Source: Petunia secreta
Taxonomy: Eukaryota > Streptophyta > Magnoliopsida > Solanales > Solanaceae
Reading direction: 5' to 3'
DNA: 64,000 nucleotides
Assembly (NCBI GenBank): GCA_029990175.1
Contig: JARKIP010000065.1
Span: forward strand, 25,708,501 to 25,772,500
Part shown: piece by piece, positions 1-10,379 of the stretch
Layout of the letters: the number at the start of each line of letters is the position of its first letter
How positions within the stretch are numbered: position 1 is the first letter of the stretch
The notes under the pieces: model-generated
Seen by the model: only the letters and a program-made list of their open reading frames with translations
The model's database searches: none
What the model was told of the DNA's origin: nothing
Program-made: the position numbers and the translations under genes

Positions 1-651
1 TAGGGCGGGCATTTATTTTTATTTTCATATTTTAAGCTTCTAAAAGTGATTCAAAGGGGAATTTGAAGTACCAGAATCATTCCTAAACACAAGGTAACTA
101 TTGTTACCCATTTTTAACGCTTTAATCCGAGGATCAAAGTGACGATCCTTGGAAAGAGGGTTTGAACCCTAGATTTGTGAAATGGGAAAATGACCGAGTT
201 GGACTCGGGTATGTACAATAATGGTACTTTTGGACTCGTTGGAGTATGGGGAGTCCGGAAAAATAAATTTTACGGGTTTTTGGGTACGTCCGACCCGGAG
301 GTATTTTGGTAAATTGCCTCTTAAATTGCGTAAGGGTTTAGAATCCTTTCCTCACATGCTTACGGGTGCGACACTATTTCTTTTGCTTAGAGAGGAGTCT
401 TACGGAGGCACATCATTTGGGAAAGGAGGTCGTTCCTTAGCCACTTGAGCCGATTTTTAGGTAAGTGAGACTTGACCTCTATTTTACTTGCGGATAAGAT
501 TTGATCTTGCTAAGTAAGATGTCGAGTACTTAATTGACTTGCATTGTCTAGTAGATAGTATTATGTACTACACGTTATATTTATACAAAATGGAGAAAGC
601 ACAAACGTGACTTGTGTATAGTCGATGTTATGTGCCGGTGTATTATTGATA

Positions 652-841
652 TGCTCTAGGGACAGAGGCCGGTGGTGCGTTATGACCTAGAAGCGAAATT
701 CCATCTAGGGACAGAGGCCGGTGGTGCGTTATGACCTTGATGTGGAGACTTATAGGGACAGAGGCTTGTGGTGCGTTATGACCTATAAGTAAAGTTGTTT
801 ATAGGGACAGAGGCCTGTGGTGCGTTATGACCTATAAACAA
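652..841 (+). repeat. Four tandem hairpin repeats (about 49-bp period) in LTR J
   Basis: The core GGGACAGAGGCC, followed by GTGGTGCGTTATGACC, recurs at 658, 707, 754 and 803. Each core is bracketed by complementary arms that differ between copies but match within a copy: TCTAGG/CCTAGA (655-660, 686-691), CATCTAGG/CCTTGATG with one mismatch (702-709, 735-742), ACTTATAGG/CCTATAAGT (748-756, 782-790) and TTGTTTATAGG/CCTATAAACAA (795-805, 831-841). All of this is read directly from the sequence. Confidence 0.9.
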
Positions 842-1353
842 AGCCGCACAGGGTGTGTGCTTATACTATGTGCTAGGTATATCATTACCTATGTGGTATG
901 CGAGATATATCATCGCCATGCTGTGTGTTAATTATATTATTGCTTATGCCATAGTATCAATATAATATTGTATATGCTGCCTATATTATGTATCTTTATA
1001 TTATTGACCATGTTATGTATTCGCGTATTATTGCTTGTGTTGTTGTATAATTATATTATCGTATGTAATGTTTATGGGTTACTGTAAAGGTCTGGATTGT
1101 ACTTCTGTTATTTGCTTATGCATTATCAAAGACTTGTCCCGGAAGGGTAATTTAGCGGGCATGTCGATGATCTTACTGGGTTTTGGTTCATAATATACTG
1201 TTTAAATGTGCAGATCCTTCTACTAGTCAGACAGCTGGACTTATCTGATCTGTTCGAGGCCGTGACTATTTTTGCTTGAGGTGAGCCAACCGCATGGTTC
1301 GCGGTGGCATACCGTCTAATCCACCTTAGTGTTTAGACGCTTCCTACATCTTG

Positions 1354-1358
<5 letters not shown>

Positions 1359-1403
<45 letters not shown>
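1359..1403. repeat. (TA)n microsatellite
   Basis: An uninterrupted TA dinucleotide run of about 22 units lies inside the LTR of J. Confidence 0.95.
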
Positions 1404-1405
<2 letters not shown>

Positions 1406-1581
1406 GATGTCAGAATTCGTAGATGCTCTATTGACACTGTATTTCGGGTGGATGTCTACACCTACATTTTATTGAAATATTTCTATCTAAATTATCATTA
1501 TGAGTCAGTTTAATTATTCGTGGTTCGCCTAAGGATGTAACACTTAGGTGCCATCACGGCCCCAAAAATTGGGTCGTGACA

Positions 1582-3061
1582 ATCCCAAGCTACGCAATCT
1601 TGAGTGCCCGAAGGGTTGAGAAATACCAGTGGCACGATGGCTACCTCTTCAAAAATGGGAGGGTTTGTGTGCCAGTGTCATCGTGGAGAGAGCTCTTAGT
1701 TCGAGAAGCTCACTCTGAAGGCTTGATGGGGCACTTCGGTGTCGAAAAAACTCTTGGTATCTTAACCGAGCAGTTCCATTGGCCCAAAATGCGGTGAGAT
1801 GTGGAAAAGCTTTGCATCGCTTGTCTCGTTTGCAAGAAAGCTAAATCAAGGTCCAACCCTCATCGTTTGTATACTCCGTTGCATGTGCCTGATCGACCTT
1901 GGGTGGATATATCTATAGACTTTGTGTTGGGGTTACCGAGGTCGGGGGGTGGACATGATAACATCTTCGTCGTAGTCGACCATTTTTCAGAATGGCTCAC
2001 TTTATTCCTTGCAAAAAGTGTGATGATGCACAACATGTAGCTACCTTGTTTGTTTCTAATGTGTTGAAATTGCATGGTGTGCCTTGTAATATTGTGAGTG
2101 ATCGGGACTCAAAATTCTTGAGTCATTTTTGGAAATATTTGTGGGGTGCCCTCGGCACCAAATTACTATTCTCGACGTCTCACCATCCTCAGACTGATGG
2201 ACAGACCCCTTGGGATCTTTGCTTCGAGCAATGACCAAAGGCAAGGTCTGAAACTGGACTGATCGTTTGCCCATGATGGAGTTTGCATACAATAGAACGG
2301 TGCATCGAATGATCAATATGACCCCGTTCGAATGTGTGTATGGTTTTAATCCTTTGATTCTACTTGATTTAACCCCATTGCCTCGAGATTCTGTTATTGA
2401 TTTTGAAGGTGCTCCGCGAGCCACTGCCTTGATCAAATTGCATGCACAGGTGAAGAACCTCGAGGAAGCTTATACAAAGGTTGCATAAGAGAAAAACAAG
2501 GGGCGTAAAAAGTTGGAATTAAAAAAGGGGGATTGGGTTTGCATTCACTTCCAAAAGTAACGCTTCCCGAACCAAAGGAAAGGAAAGTTGGCTCCTCGAG
2601 GGGATGATCCATTTCAAGTATTGACCAAGATCAACAACAATGCTTACGAGATCGACCTCTCTGGTGAGTATAACGTATCCAACACCTTTAATGTTGCTGA
2701 CTCAGTTCCTTGTGTTGTAGGTCAAACTTCGGAGGACGAGGAGGGCTCGATTTCGAGGACGAAATCTTCTCAAGAAGGGGAGGATGATGCAGCCCGAACA
2801 CGTGCTGATCAAGTGTTCGATCCAACGAGGCCAATGACACGAAGCCAAGCCAAACTTCTGCACGATGTTCATGTTCACTTGACTTGGCCGAAGGAAAGCA
2901 ACTACCCCGAAGCTGAATATTCGATCTCAAGAACCGCAGGCTTCACCTACAAGCTTGAGCTCGAAGAGGGGAGTGACCGAACCTTAACCGAGCACTCAAC
3001 ATCGGCGCCGAAGTTAATCCAATTAACCGAAGGAAGGGCGATCGATGTCAAGATGAGCTGA
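1582..3061 (+). pseudogene. CRM-like pol remnant: integrase domain and C-terminal tail
   Basis: The sequence translates in pieces to an integrase that would join retroelement cDNA to the chromosome. The HHCC region is at 1690-1850 (His around GLMGHFG, then CIACLVCKK). The core contains DISIDFVLGLP and SDRDSKF. Defects seen: an in-frame TGA at 1798, frameshifts near 1990 and 2200, a short deletion after DGQT near 2205 that removes the catalytic Glu, and a stop near 2486. The tail RTKSSQEGEDDA runs through the polypurine tract into the LTR and stops at 3061, as in CRM elements. It is not functional. Confidence 0.8.
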
Positions 3062-3596
3062 GCCAAGCGACCAAGCACCGAAGTGAAGAAGCTCGAGCTC
3101 AAGTGCTCGAAGACACGTGTGCTCAAGTGCTCAAGTGCTCAAGCGACCAAGCACCGAACACTCACTAAAACAGCCCTGCGTGGCTTGCTCCTATTGGTCG
3201 CCTGTGACCTTTACTATTTTATCCTTAGCTTAGATTATAAATACTCCTTTCCATTTCATTGTAAATAAGTTATTGTTGAATGATTAAACATAGCAAGTGC
3301 TATTGTGAGTCTTCGATGGAGCCAAACCCCGACGTGAGATTTTAAAGAACTTGTGTCAATCGGTGTGAGTCGTTCGAACATTTTCTTCTTGGTCATTCAA
3401 TTTGCAAAAAGCGTTGTCTTTCTTGAGGATTGTTGCTTAGTATAGGTGATTCTTGACCTTCATTCGATCGAGCTTGAGACAAGTTCCTCACTGTTCTTTC
3501 TAATCGAAGCAAGTCTTGTCTTGCTTCTATCTTTTATTTATTGTTGTTCTTCCGCGTTTCATTGTGTCTTGCTTACCCTCGGGTTTTCTTGCACCA
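2785..3596 (+). repeat. 3' LTR of M
   Basis: It starts TGATGCAGCC immediately after the purine run AAGGGGAGGA and ends in CTTGCACCA. A TATA box (TATAAATA) is at 3236-3243. The first roughly 90 codons also encode the end of pol. Confidence 0.85.
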
Positions 3597-4352
3597 CGCT
3601 ATGTACCCTCTATCGATGCTTCGGGCTGTGTACCCTCAGCAGATTTAAATGCAAATCGATATCGGGCTGTCTACCCTCAATCGACACTTCGAGCTATGTA
3701 CCCTCAGCAAATATAAATGGAAATTCATATCGGGCTGTGTACCCTCAGTCGACGTTTCGGGCTGTGTACCCTCAACAAATTTAAATGACAAATCGATATC
3801 GGGCTGTGTACACTCAATCGACGCTTCAGGCTGTGTACCCCCAGCAAATATAAATGACAAATCAATATCGGGCTGTGTACCATCAATCGCCGCTTCGGGC
3901 TGTGTACCCTCAGCAAATTAAAGTGACAAATCAATATCGGCCTGTGTACCCTCAATCGACGCTTCAGGCTGTGTACCCTTAGCAAATTTAAATGCAAATC
4001 GATATCGGGATGTGTACCCTCAATCGATGCTTCGGGCTGTGTACCCTCAACAAGTTTAAATGCAAATTGATATCGGGTTGTATACCCATAATCCACGCTT
4101 TGGGCTGTGTACCCTCAGAAAATTTAAATGCAAATTGATATCGGGCTGCGTACCCTTAGCAAATTTAAATGACAAATCGATATCAGGCTGTGTACCCTCA
4201 ATCGACACTTCGGGCTGTGTACCCTTAGCAAATTTAAATGACAAATCGATATCAGGCCGTGTACCCTTAATCGACACTTCGGGCTGCGTACCCTCAGCAA
4301 ATGAAAGTTCAAAATTTGACATCGGGCTGTGTACCCTCAATCGATGCATCAA
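3597..4352. repeat. 69-bp minisatellite, about 10.5 units
   Basis: The unit consists of two half-repeats built on CGGGCTGTGTACCCTCA, one followed by ATCGACGCTT and the other by GCAAATTTAAATGACAAAT. Units start near 3659, 3728, 3797, 3866, 3934, 4002, 4071, 4138 (a half unit), 4181, 4249 and 4319. The unit length is mostly 68-69 bp, equal to 23 codons, so several frames stay open across the array on both strands. In one minus frame the repeat reads as GTQPEVSIEGTQPD followed by IDLSFKFAK. I treat these frames as a by-product of the period, not as a gene. M interrupts the left end. Confidence 0.9.
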
Positions 4353-5690
4353 GAGTGAAGTGCAACAAGTAGAATGCTATTGTTATGTCATGCAATGTGC
4401 TAAGGAGGCTATCATGTTGCCGTTGTAAGTACTTCTCTTGAAATTTTTTAGTAGACCTCAAAAATTTTTGCCCCAATGTCAAATTTGCATCTTTTGGAAT
4501 TTTTAAGAGGGTCCTCAAAAATTCTGTACCAGTTTATTGTTTATGAAAGATCACCGAGAGAACGTGGTTGCATTGCCCTGAACACCAATGTATTGGCTAA
4601 AATTTGAATTCGTCCTTTAGTGTGACGATTGGATGTATTGATTACTACGAGTATGGAGATATTTTGCATACTCAGACTGGGGTTTGATACTTAGATTTTT
4701 TCGGATTATGAAGGTTTTCAAAAATGGTATTTGTTTTTAGGTTACGACGGGATGATTTTGTGTTGCAAGCCTTTCTTTTCGAAAGTCATGGAGCTAACTT
4801 TGATGGTTCTTGTTGTACCGTTGTCTTGCTTTGGTCAATTAGACTCTGAACTTTATTTTGTAGTGTTGGATATTTTGCGGTATGGAATTTTTGAGTGACG
4901 AGTGTAGACCTTATGGATCAAATTTATGAGTGGGTATCCAAGGATTAGTTTGTCTGCTGGTTGCAATGTCATTTGATTTGGCTAAAGGAACAAAGGCGCG
5001 AGGTTTTGTCTTTTCGGTATGTCTTTGATGTGTTGAGCCTGATAGGGTTGTAGTTGGAAGTCTTGACGGAGGAGGATTGTTTATTGTATGAGTTTGGGTG
5101 AAGTGTGAAGTTCTGAGCTTGGTCGTATAGTGATCAGATTTCTTTGTTGTGACTCTCGTGTGAGTATAATGTAGGTAGTACGGTAATGGGATTGTCTGAA
5201 TACTCTTGGTGTCATATGCTGATGGTTCAAAGGACTTTTTTGTAGGAGAAACGTTTTCAGTTCGGCTTGCCATGTGTGCCTTTGAGTTTGACCAACATTT
5301 CTCTTGCTTTGTCAATTTTCTCTCTATGCTCATGTACTTGCTGGAACAATTGAGGTACCGGGGCAATAAGCCCGACAGTTTCCAATCTCTCGAATATTTA
5401 AGTACGGGATTCGGCAAGTGGAGTGTGGTTTCTTTTCGGTCTTTTGTTTGTATCAGGGTGAGGCCTAGGAGGGTATAGTAGTGTATTTTTGTAGTTGGAT
5501 TGAGTGTTTTGTTGGTATGGTGGATGATTCGGTGCTGGGATGTGGAATATAAGTCGGAGTGGGGATGAGTGTTGTAAACATGATATTTAGGTGGTATATG
5601 AGGGTAGGGAAAAAATGGTGGCACTGTTTGATAATAGTGGTTGAAGGTAGGGTCTTGAATGGTTGCAGCAAAAGAGACTTCATCTTCTTT
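4353..5690 (-). pseudogene. Degenerate C-terminal gag region of N
   Basis: The minus frames here are short and shifted, but contain features of the C-terminal gag region of Ogre/Tat elements. There is a Pro/Tyr/Thr-rich stretch (5624-5450), a PRAFVPLAKS motif near 4990 that resembles the usual FTPLAE signature, and LQNKVQSLID near 4850 that resembles the LKHKIQDLID motif downstream of it. A second short frame (4518-4309) runs into the minisatellite. Several frameshifts separate these pieces, and no zinc-knuckle cysteines could be identified. The assignment rests on weak motif resemblance. Confidence 0.4.
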
Positions 5691-6175
5691 TTGGAAAGGC
5701 TGATATTTTCAGACTAGGTAGCTTTATTAGTAGTTTGTAGTGTAGTGGAGAAATCGTGGAGAGAGAAGAGAACTGGTGGGAATTGTTGTGAAAATCTCTG
5801 ACAAGTGTACTTGCTCAACCATATCTTTTGCCTTGGTATTCAACTCTAGCCATCCTTTTGGGTAATAGACTTTGAGTTTGGTAGTGAGTTAGAGATGTTT
5901 GAACATGCGAAAGATTTTGGATATCAGGATTTAGGTGTAGAGCAGGGAGAGGAGGTGCATCGGCAGGAGATTTGGAATTGGAGAAGAGATTGCTTACGTA
6001 GAAAGAGAGTCAGAACAACAGACGAGTTCACGCAATGCACGCCTATCAAATAAGAAATGCATCCTATAATATGAAGGACCTTTTTACGCACGATGATTTT
6101 TGAAAGCGCTTTATGCCGCATGCATCATTTCATTTGTTAACAAATTGTGAAGCCTAAAAGACAATATCGCATTTA
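5691..6175. other. No recognisable feature; decayed N interior
   Basis: Only short frames occur here. It lies between gag pieces on the same strand and is presumably eroded gag sequence of N. Confidence 0.3.
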
Positions 6176-6246
6176 TTAAACTTTGTTACATTGGCTGATA
6201 TTGAAATAGGGTGGAAAACAATGATAGAGAATTAGGTCATGGCTAG

Positions 6247-7875
6247 GTGAACATCTTTCATTTTGATCCATCCCTAGAAGATTCTTCTTCCTCTTCTTCG
6301 GACGAGTTTCCTTCGGACATGCTTGCTTCTGATGAATATTCTTGGAAGATGATATTGTCTGCATCAGTTAAGAGCCGGGATATGTCAAATGTGAAGTTCT
6401 TCAACATTTCCAAAGCTTTTATTCCTCTCTCCTCTATTTCTTTGTTTGCCACAGAGTTCATCCCCTCGCTAGCCCATACGTCGATAGACTCTATGTATTT
6501 TGTCAGGAGTTCTGCCATACTGCGCCATTTGCCTTTTTCTACGTTCTTTGCTTCGACCAAACTTTGCTTCTTTGCTATTTTCCCTTGTGCCCTTGCCATT
6601 TTTTGCATAACATCTTGTACTCAAATTCCAACTCATCAGCATATTTTTTCCTTTTTGTTGTTGCACTTGGTGGAATTGCCCTTGCTACGGCTTTCCTAAG
6701 CCAGTCTGGGTAATCTTCGCCATAGCCAGCGTCAAACCTGTCTCATCCTATAGTCTTGATTCCCATTCATTGCCTTTCTTTCCAAAGTTCTATTATCTTG
6801 TCTTTAAAAGGTATCATTCCTCCGAGAATATTCGCTTTGAAACTTTTGATGTCTGCAATTTGGGGTACTGTCTGCTTTCTCCCAGCTTGTCCAAGTGTCC
6901 TTAAAGGAGTGTATGGATAAACTCCTCTAAAACCTACTAAGATGAGAAATGAGTCTTTTTCGGATCGTGTGATTATTGTTGTGCTGGGAAAGTAATCAAA
7001 CATCCATTGAATATTTTCAGGTGTCAGTTTACAGAACATGTCGTGCCAACGATTGGTAGTTGTTGGTTGGTCCCATTCCCTAAAAGCATTGTCCATGCAG
7101 GCGGTATGACTCAAGATATAGTTTTCTTTCGGCATGAATGGAAAGCTTGGTCTGTTTTATCAATCCTTTGCAAATGCTCCATCAGCCAAATTTATAAAAT
7201 TAAATTGCAACCTTCAAAGAAACCAGTGCCCTTCTTGCATCTTTCTAAAGATTGGTACATCTCTGCAACAATCATTGGTACCAAAGTGTATTTCTTGTTA
7301 GTGTCTTTGAGTAAAGCATCATCAATTGAGACCATGCAAACATCAATTCGTCATTTGTGTTGTGGAAAGACGACAATTCCTAAAAAGCTGGTGACAAAAG
7401 CAAGTACCCTTCGCTCTTGCCAATCTGCCTGGTCAATGTTGAAATAGCCTTCAGATTCTTGAAATGCTTCTCCATACCCAAATTTGATGTAGAGGGAAGT
7501 TAGAGAAATTCCTGATTGCCGTATACTGTCTGTGCATAATTCGGGATAAAACCCTACCATTTCGAAGAACTCCTCGGCTGTAGTGTTCTTAGGCATCAAG
7601 ACTTCTTCACCTTCGAATGGAAATTGAGTTAACCTGTATATTTCCTCCAGTAGTGGTGTCAACTCTACACTCCCAAAGTGGAAAACTACTCGGTCTGGAT
7701 CCCAATAATGTACTGCTGCTTCTATCATCCCTTCTACTGCAGTGTGTTCCATTAGTGAAATCATATTCCGCAACACCATTTTGGCTTGGTCCTGTTGATC
7801 TATGCTTAGGTTTCCCCACCAATCTCTAAGCAACAGAGGGGTTTCAACAACCATGTCAAATGTTCTAGCGGCCAT
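6247..7875 (-). pseudogene. Ogre/Tat-type gag N-terminal region (DUF7745-like)
   Basis: The first segment (7875-7351, ATG at 7875) contains WWGNLSIDQQ, VHYWDPDRVVFHFGSVELTP and LLEEIYRLTQFP, a pattern I know from the N-terminal DUF7745/plant-mobile-domain-like region of Ogre/Tat gag proteins. The second segment (7135-6767) continues with ILVGFRGVYPYTPLRTLGQ, GRKQTVPQI and a charged end. The third (6608-6258) is a Lys/Glu-rich, coiled-coil-like stretch ending in an acidic Ser run. The frame changes twice (about 7350 and 6760), so the gene is broken. The function would be particle formation; how the plant domain contributes is not known to me. Confidence 0.65.
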
Positions 7876-9846
7876 GATCTTTTGGAAAAGGTGAAGGATG
7901 ATAGGAAAAGGGAGAAGAAAAAATGCCTAAAATTTGCTTTATTGTGAGCAAAATGATCAACGTAAGGCACAAGCTTTTGAAAACAATGCAACAGAGGATA
8001 TGAGGAGTTGTGTCGTTGTACGTTGAGAACCCTTTAGATACTTTAGACGGAAGCTGCTAATGGACCTCTGACATGCCAAGATTGTCAGGTCTTTATCTAA
8101 TGCTTAAAGGATAAAATGCATTATGTGTCATCCCATCTATTGAGCGGTCATTTCCGCTTCAGAATGGGCTTTTAATGCCTCTTTGGTTACCATTTAAGCC
8201 TTTGGATAGAATTGAATACAAAATGATTCCAATCCTTTAGATTAAACAGTCATTTCCGATTCAATTTAGGCTTTTAATGCCTCTTAGGTAGCCTTCCGGC
8301 CTTTGAACAACATTGAATACAGAATAAGTCTGACTATTTATGAATAACAATCATTCCTGATCCAATTTGGGATTTTAATGCCTCTTAGCTTACCTTCGTG
8401 CCTTTTAATGTCATTGAATACAGAATAATTCGGACTCTTTATGGATAAACAATCAATTCTGATTAAGTTTGGGCTTTTGACGCCTATTAAGTAACCTTTG
8501 TGCCTTTGAATAGCACTGAATGCAGAACAAAACCAATGAACGATCCACATTTTGTACGTTCGATCTTTTAAGCAAATGCAAATAAATCATGTTCAATGCT
8601 CTTTGGGGGTTAAAAACCCATTCGGATAATTTGAACAAGTTGGCCTATAGAGCTTGAGAACAAGTCGACTAATTACATGTCATGATGCATGATTCCTAGC
8701 ACCGATACTAAGGAATGGAGTTAGCTAGACCGGGTGTTATTCTCCTCCGAAGCGGATGGCTCTGGAGCGGGAACGTCTCGGATCAAATAGATTCCAAGTC
8801 GTTCCTCCTAAAGGAATTTAATGTGAGGGAAGATGTGGTTATAACCACCGTGTTTTCAACGCAGGATTTAGAAGGATGCCAGGAATGGCGGAAGATATGC
8901 ATGCACAAGTTAAAAAATGTACGAGTTTTGAAAAAAATGCACAAGTCAACCTTGGGAGTGGGAGTAAAACTAACACATAAAACAAGTCAGTGTTGAGATA
9001 ATAATTTCATATGCAAAGCAGATCAATACACATAATATGCATGATAAGCGTCATATGATGACGTTTCTGTACGAGGTTGGCTAATGGACTTTAACATGCC
9101 AAGGATGTTAAGTCTTCCTAATTCGATTATGATATTTAAAATTGAACGTGTGTTTTGTATCATCCCAATTGTTCTCATAACCGAAAATTAACAGAAAATA
9201 ATTTTATAAAATAATTAATTTTATTGTATAAATGTAGAAATAACAATTTTAGGTAAATAAATAATTGATTTTGTTATGATAATGCACTTTTATGTGAACA
9301 AATGGTCTACATTAGACACGTTCAACTTTAAATAAATGCACACATAACATATTTAAACGTCCCTTAGGGTCAAAAACTCGTTCGGTTCATTCAAACATGA
9401 TGAACTAACAGACTTAGACATGAACCGAAGTCAAAATTTTCCTAACTATGACATGATGCATGGTTCATAGACAAGAGTCTCCACTAAGAGTTGGGTAATT
9501 CTTGACATGGTTCCCCAAAGGAGGATGGCCAAGGAGTAGGACCATTTAAAATCGTTGGTTGTACCACGGACCAACTATATTAAAAAATGTCCCTCCTAAA
9601 AAAATTTTCTGATGAAGCGACCGTGAGATCCATGTAATTGCCCATGTGTGCACAAAGTGTCGTTTCACAGGAGTGGGGGAAGTGTGAGTGACATGAACAA
9701 ATAAAAAAACATAATAAAAAATAAACCTTAATCCTGCAAAAAGGAAAAGAAGAAAAAAAGTTAGTATCGAAATAAATGACAAGAAAATAAAGCAAGTAAA
9801 GAATCCCAATTAAAATTCCGTTATGGTTTGAACCTTGACATCCCCA
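7876..9846 (-). other. 5' leader of N, non-coding
   Basis: This is the leader between the primer site and the gag start. No long frame is present. It contains a four-copy tandem repeat (8130-8530) and two diverged copies of a block beginning CTAATGGAC (8057-8105 and 9074-9122). Confidence 0.55.
8130..8530. repeat. About 102-bp tandem repeat, four diverged copies
   Basis: The block GGCTTTTAATGCCTCTT recurs in diverged form at 8166, 8268, 8369 and 8471, and each is followed by a GCCTTTGAAT-like segment and TTGAATACAGAAT. The spacing is 101-102 bp. It lies in the leader of N. Confidence 0.8.
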
Positions 9847-9858
9847 ATGGAGTCGCCA
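9847..9858 (-). promoter_or_regulatory. Primer binding site of N
   Basis: On the minus strand TGGCGACTCCATT lies three bases after the LTR end GCGACA. Published Ogre elements are reported to use tRNA-Arg; I infer the same here without checking the tRNA sequence. Confidence 0.55.
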
Positions 9859-9861
9859 TTC

Positions 9862-10303
9862 TGTCGCATCCTATTTTTACCCGAACCGGATAAAGTTCGA
9901 AATAAGGCTCGACTTATGGGTAACTCACGGGTAAAGAGTTGGAATCTCCACCTAACCTATTTTTAACTAGGCGTATTAGGGCACCTATTTTGTTTATAGC
10001 CAATTTTATAATTAACACCAAAACATAGTCTACGAATCAGATATTCTAGGTAAGAGGTTCAAGTTAACTCGAGAGGAAGGGGTTAGGCACCTCTCGAGCT
10101 CCACCAAATGTGGTTACCGGCCGGACTTGTAATCGGGATTCAAACTAGAACAGCTAAACAAATAAACTAAGTAACTAAGAATAGACAAATAATTTGAATG
10201 ACTAGTAAAATATGCATATAGTATTAAATAAAAAAGTGTGATTTGCTAATGACTTCCTCCTTGGAGAATTTCACCTTGCAAAAAGATGAAAATGAATTAG
10301 TAC

Positions 10304-10379
<76 letters not shown>

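Larger units (their letters stand above)
1..1581 (+). mobile_element. J: LTR (3' part) of a Tekay/Del-like gypsy element, cut by window edge
   Basis: No coding frame of note is present. The stretch ends in GGGTCGTGACA, the typical terminus of Del/Tekay-type LTRs of nightshade-family genomes, and the next base resumes the CRM-like integrase frame of M, so J was inserted into M. It contains a four-copy hairpin repeat and a TA microsatellite. The start of the LTR, and therefore the target duplication, lie left of the window. It may be a solo LTR or the end of a complete element. Confidence 0.6.
1582..3596 (+). mobile_element. M: 3' fragment of a CRM-like Ty3/gypsy element (integrase + 3' LTR)
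   Basis: The fragment begins inside the integrase-coding region, where J interrupts it, and ends with the LTR terminus TTGCACCA at 3596. The LTR (2785-3596) resembles that of element A: same TGATGCAGCCCG start, same promoter block and same end. The part of M upstream of the J insertion is outside the window. Directly right of M the minisatellite begins, so M appears to have landed within that array. Confidence 0.8.

Noticed and set aside
3597..4352. CRISPR-like regular repeats
   Set aside because: Contiguous tandem units without unique spacers, in a plant retrotransposon context; it is a minisatellite.
3446..4428. Open frames through the minisatellite on both strands as genes
   Set aside because: They exist because the unit is a multiple of three; there is no start context, domain or conservation beyond the repeat.
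5206..5478. Plus-strand 90-codon frame as a host gene
   Set aside because: No domain or gene structure; lies over decayed Ogre-like gag on the opposite strand.
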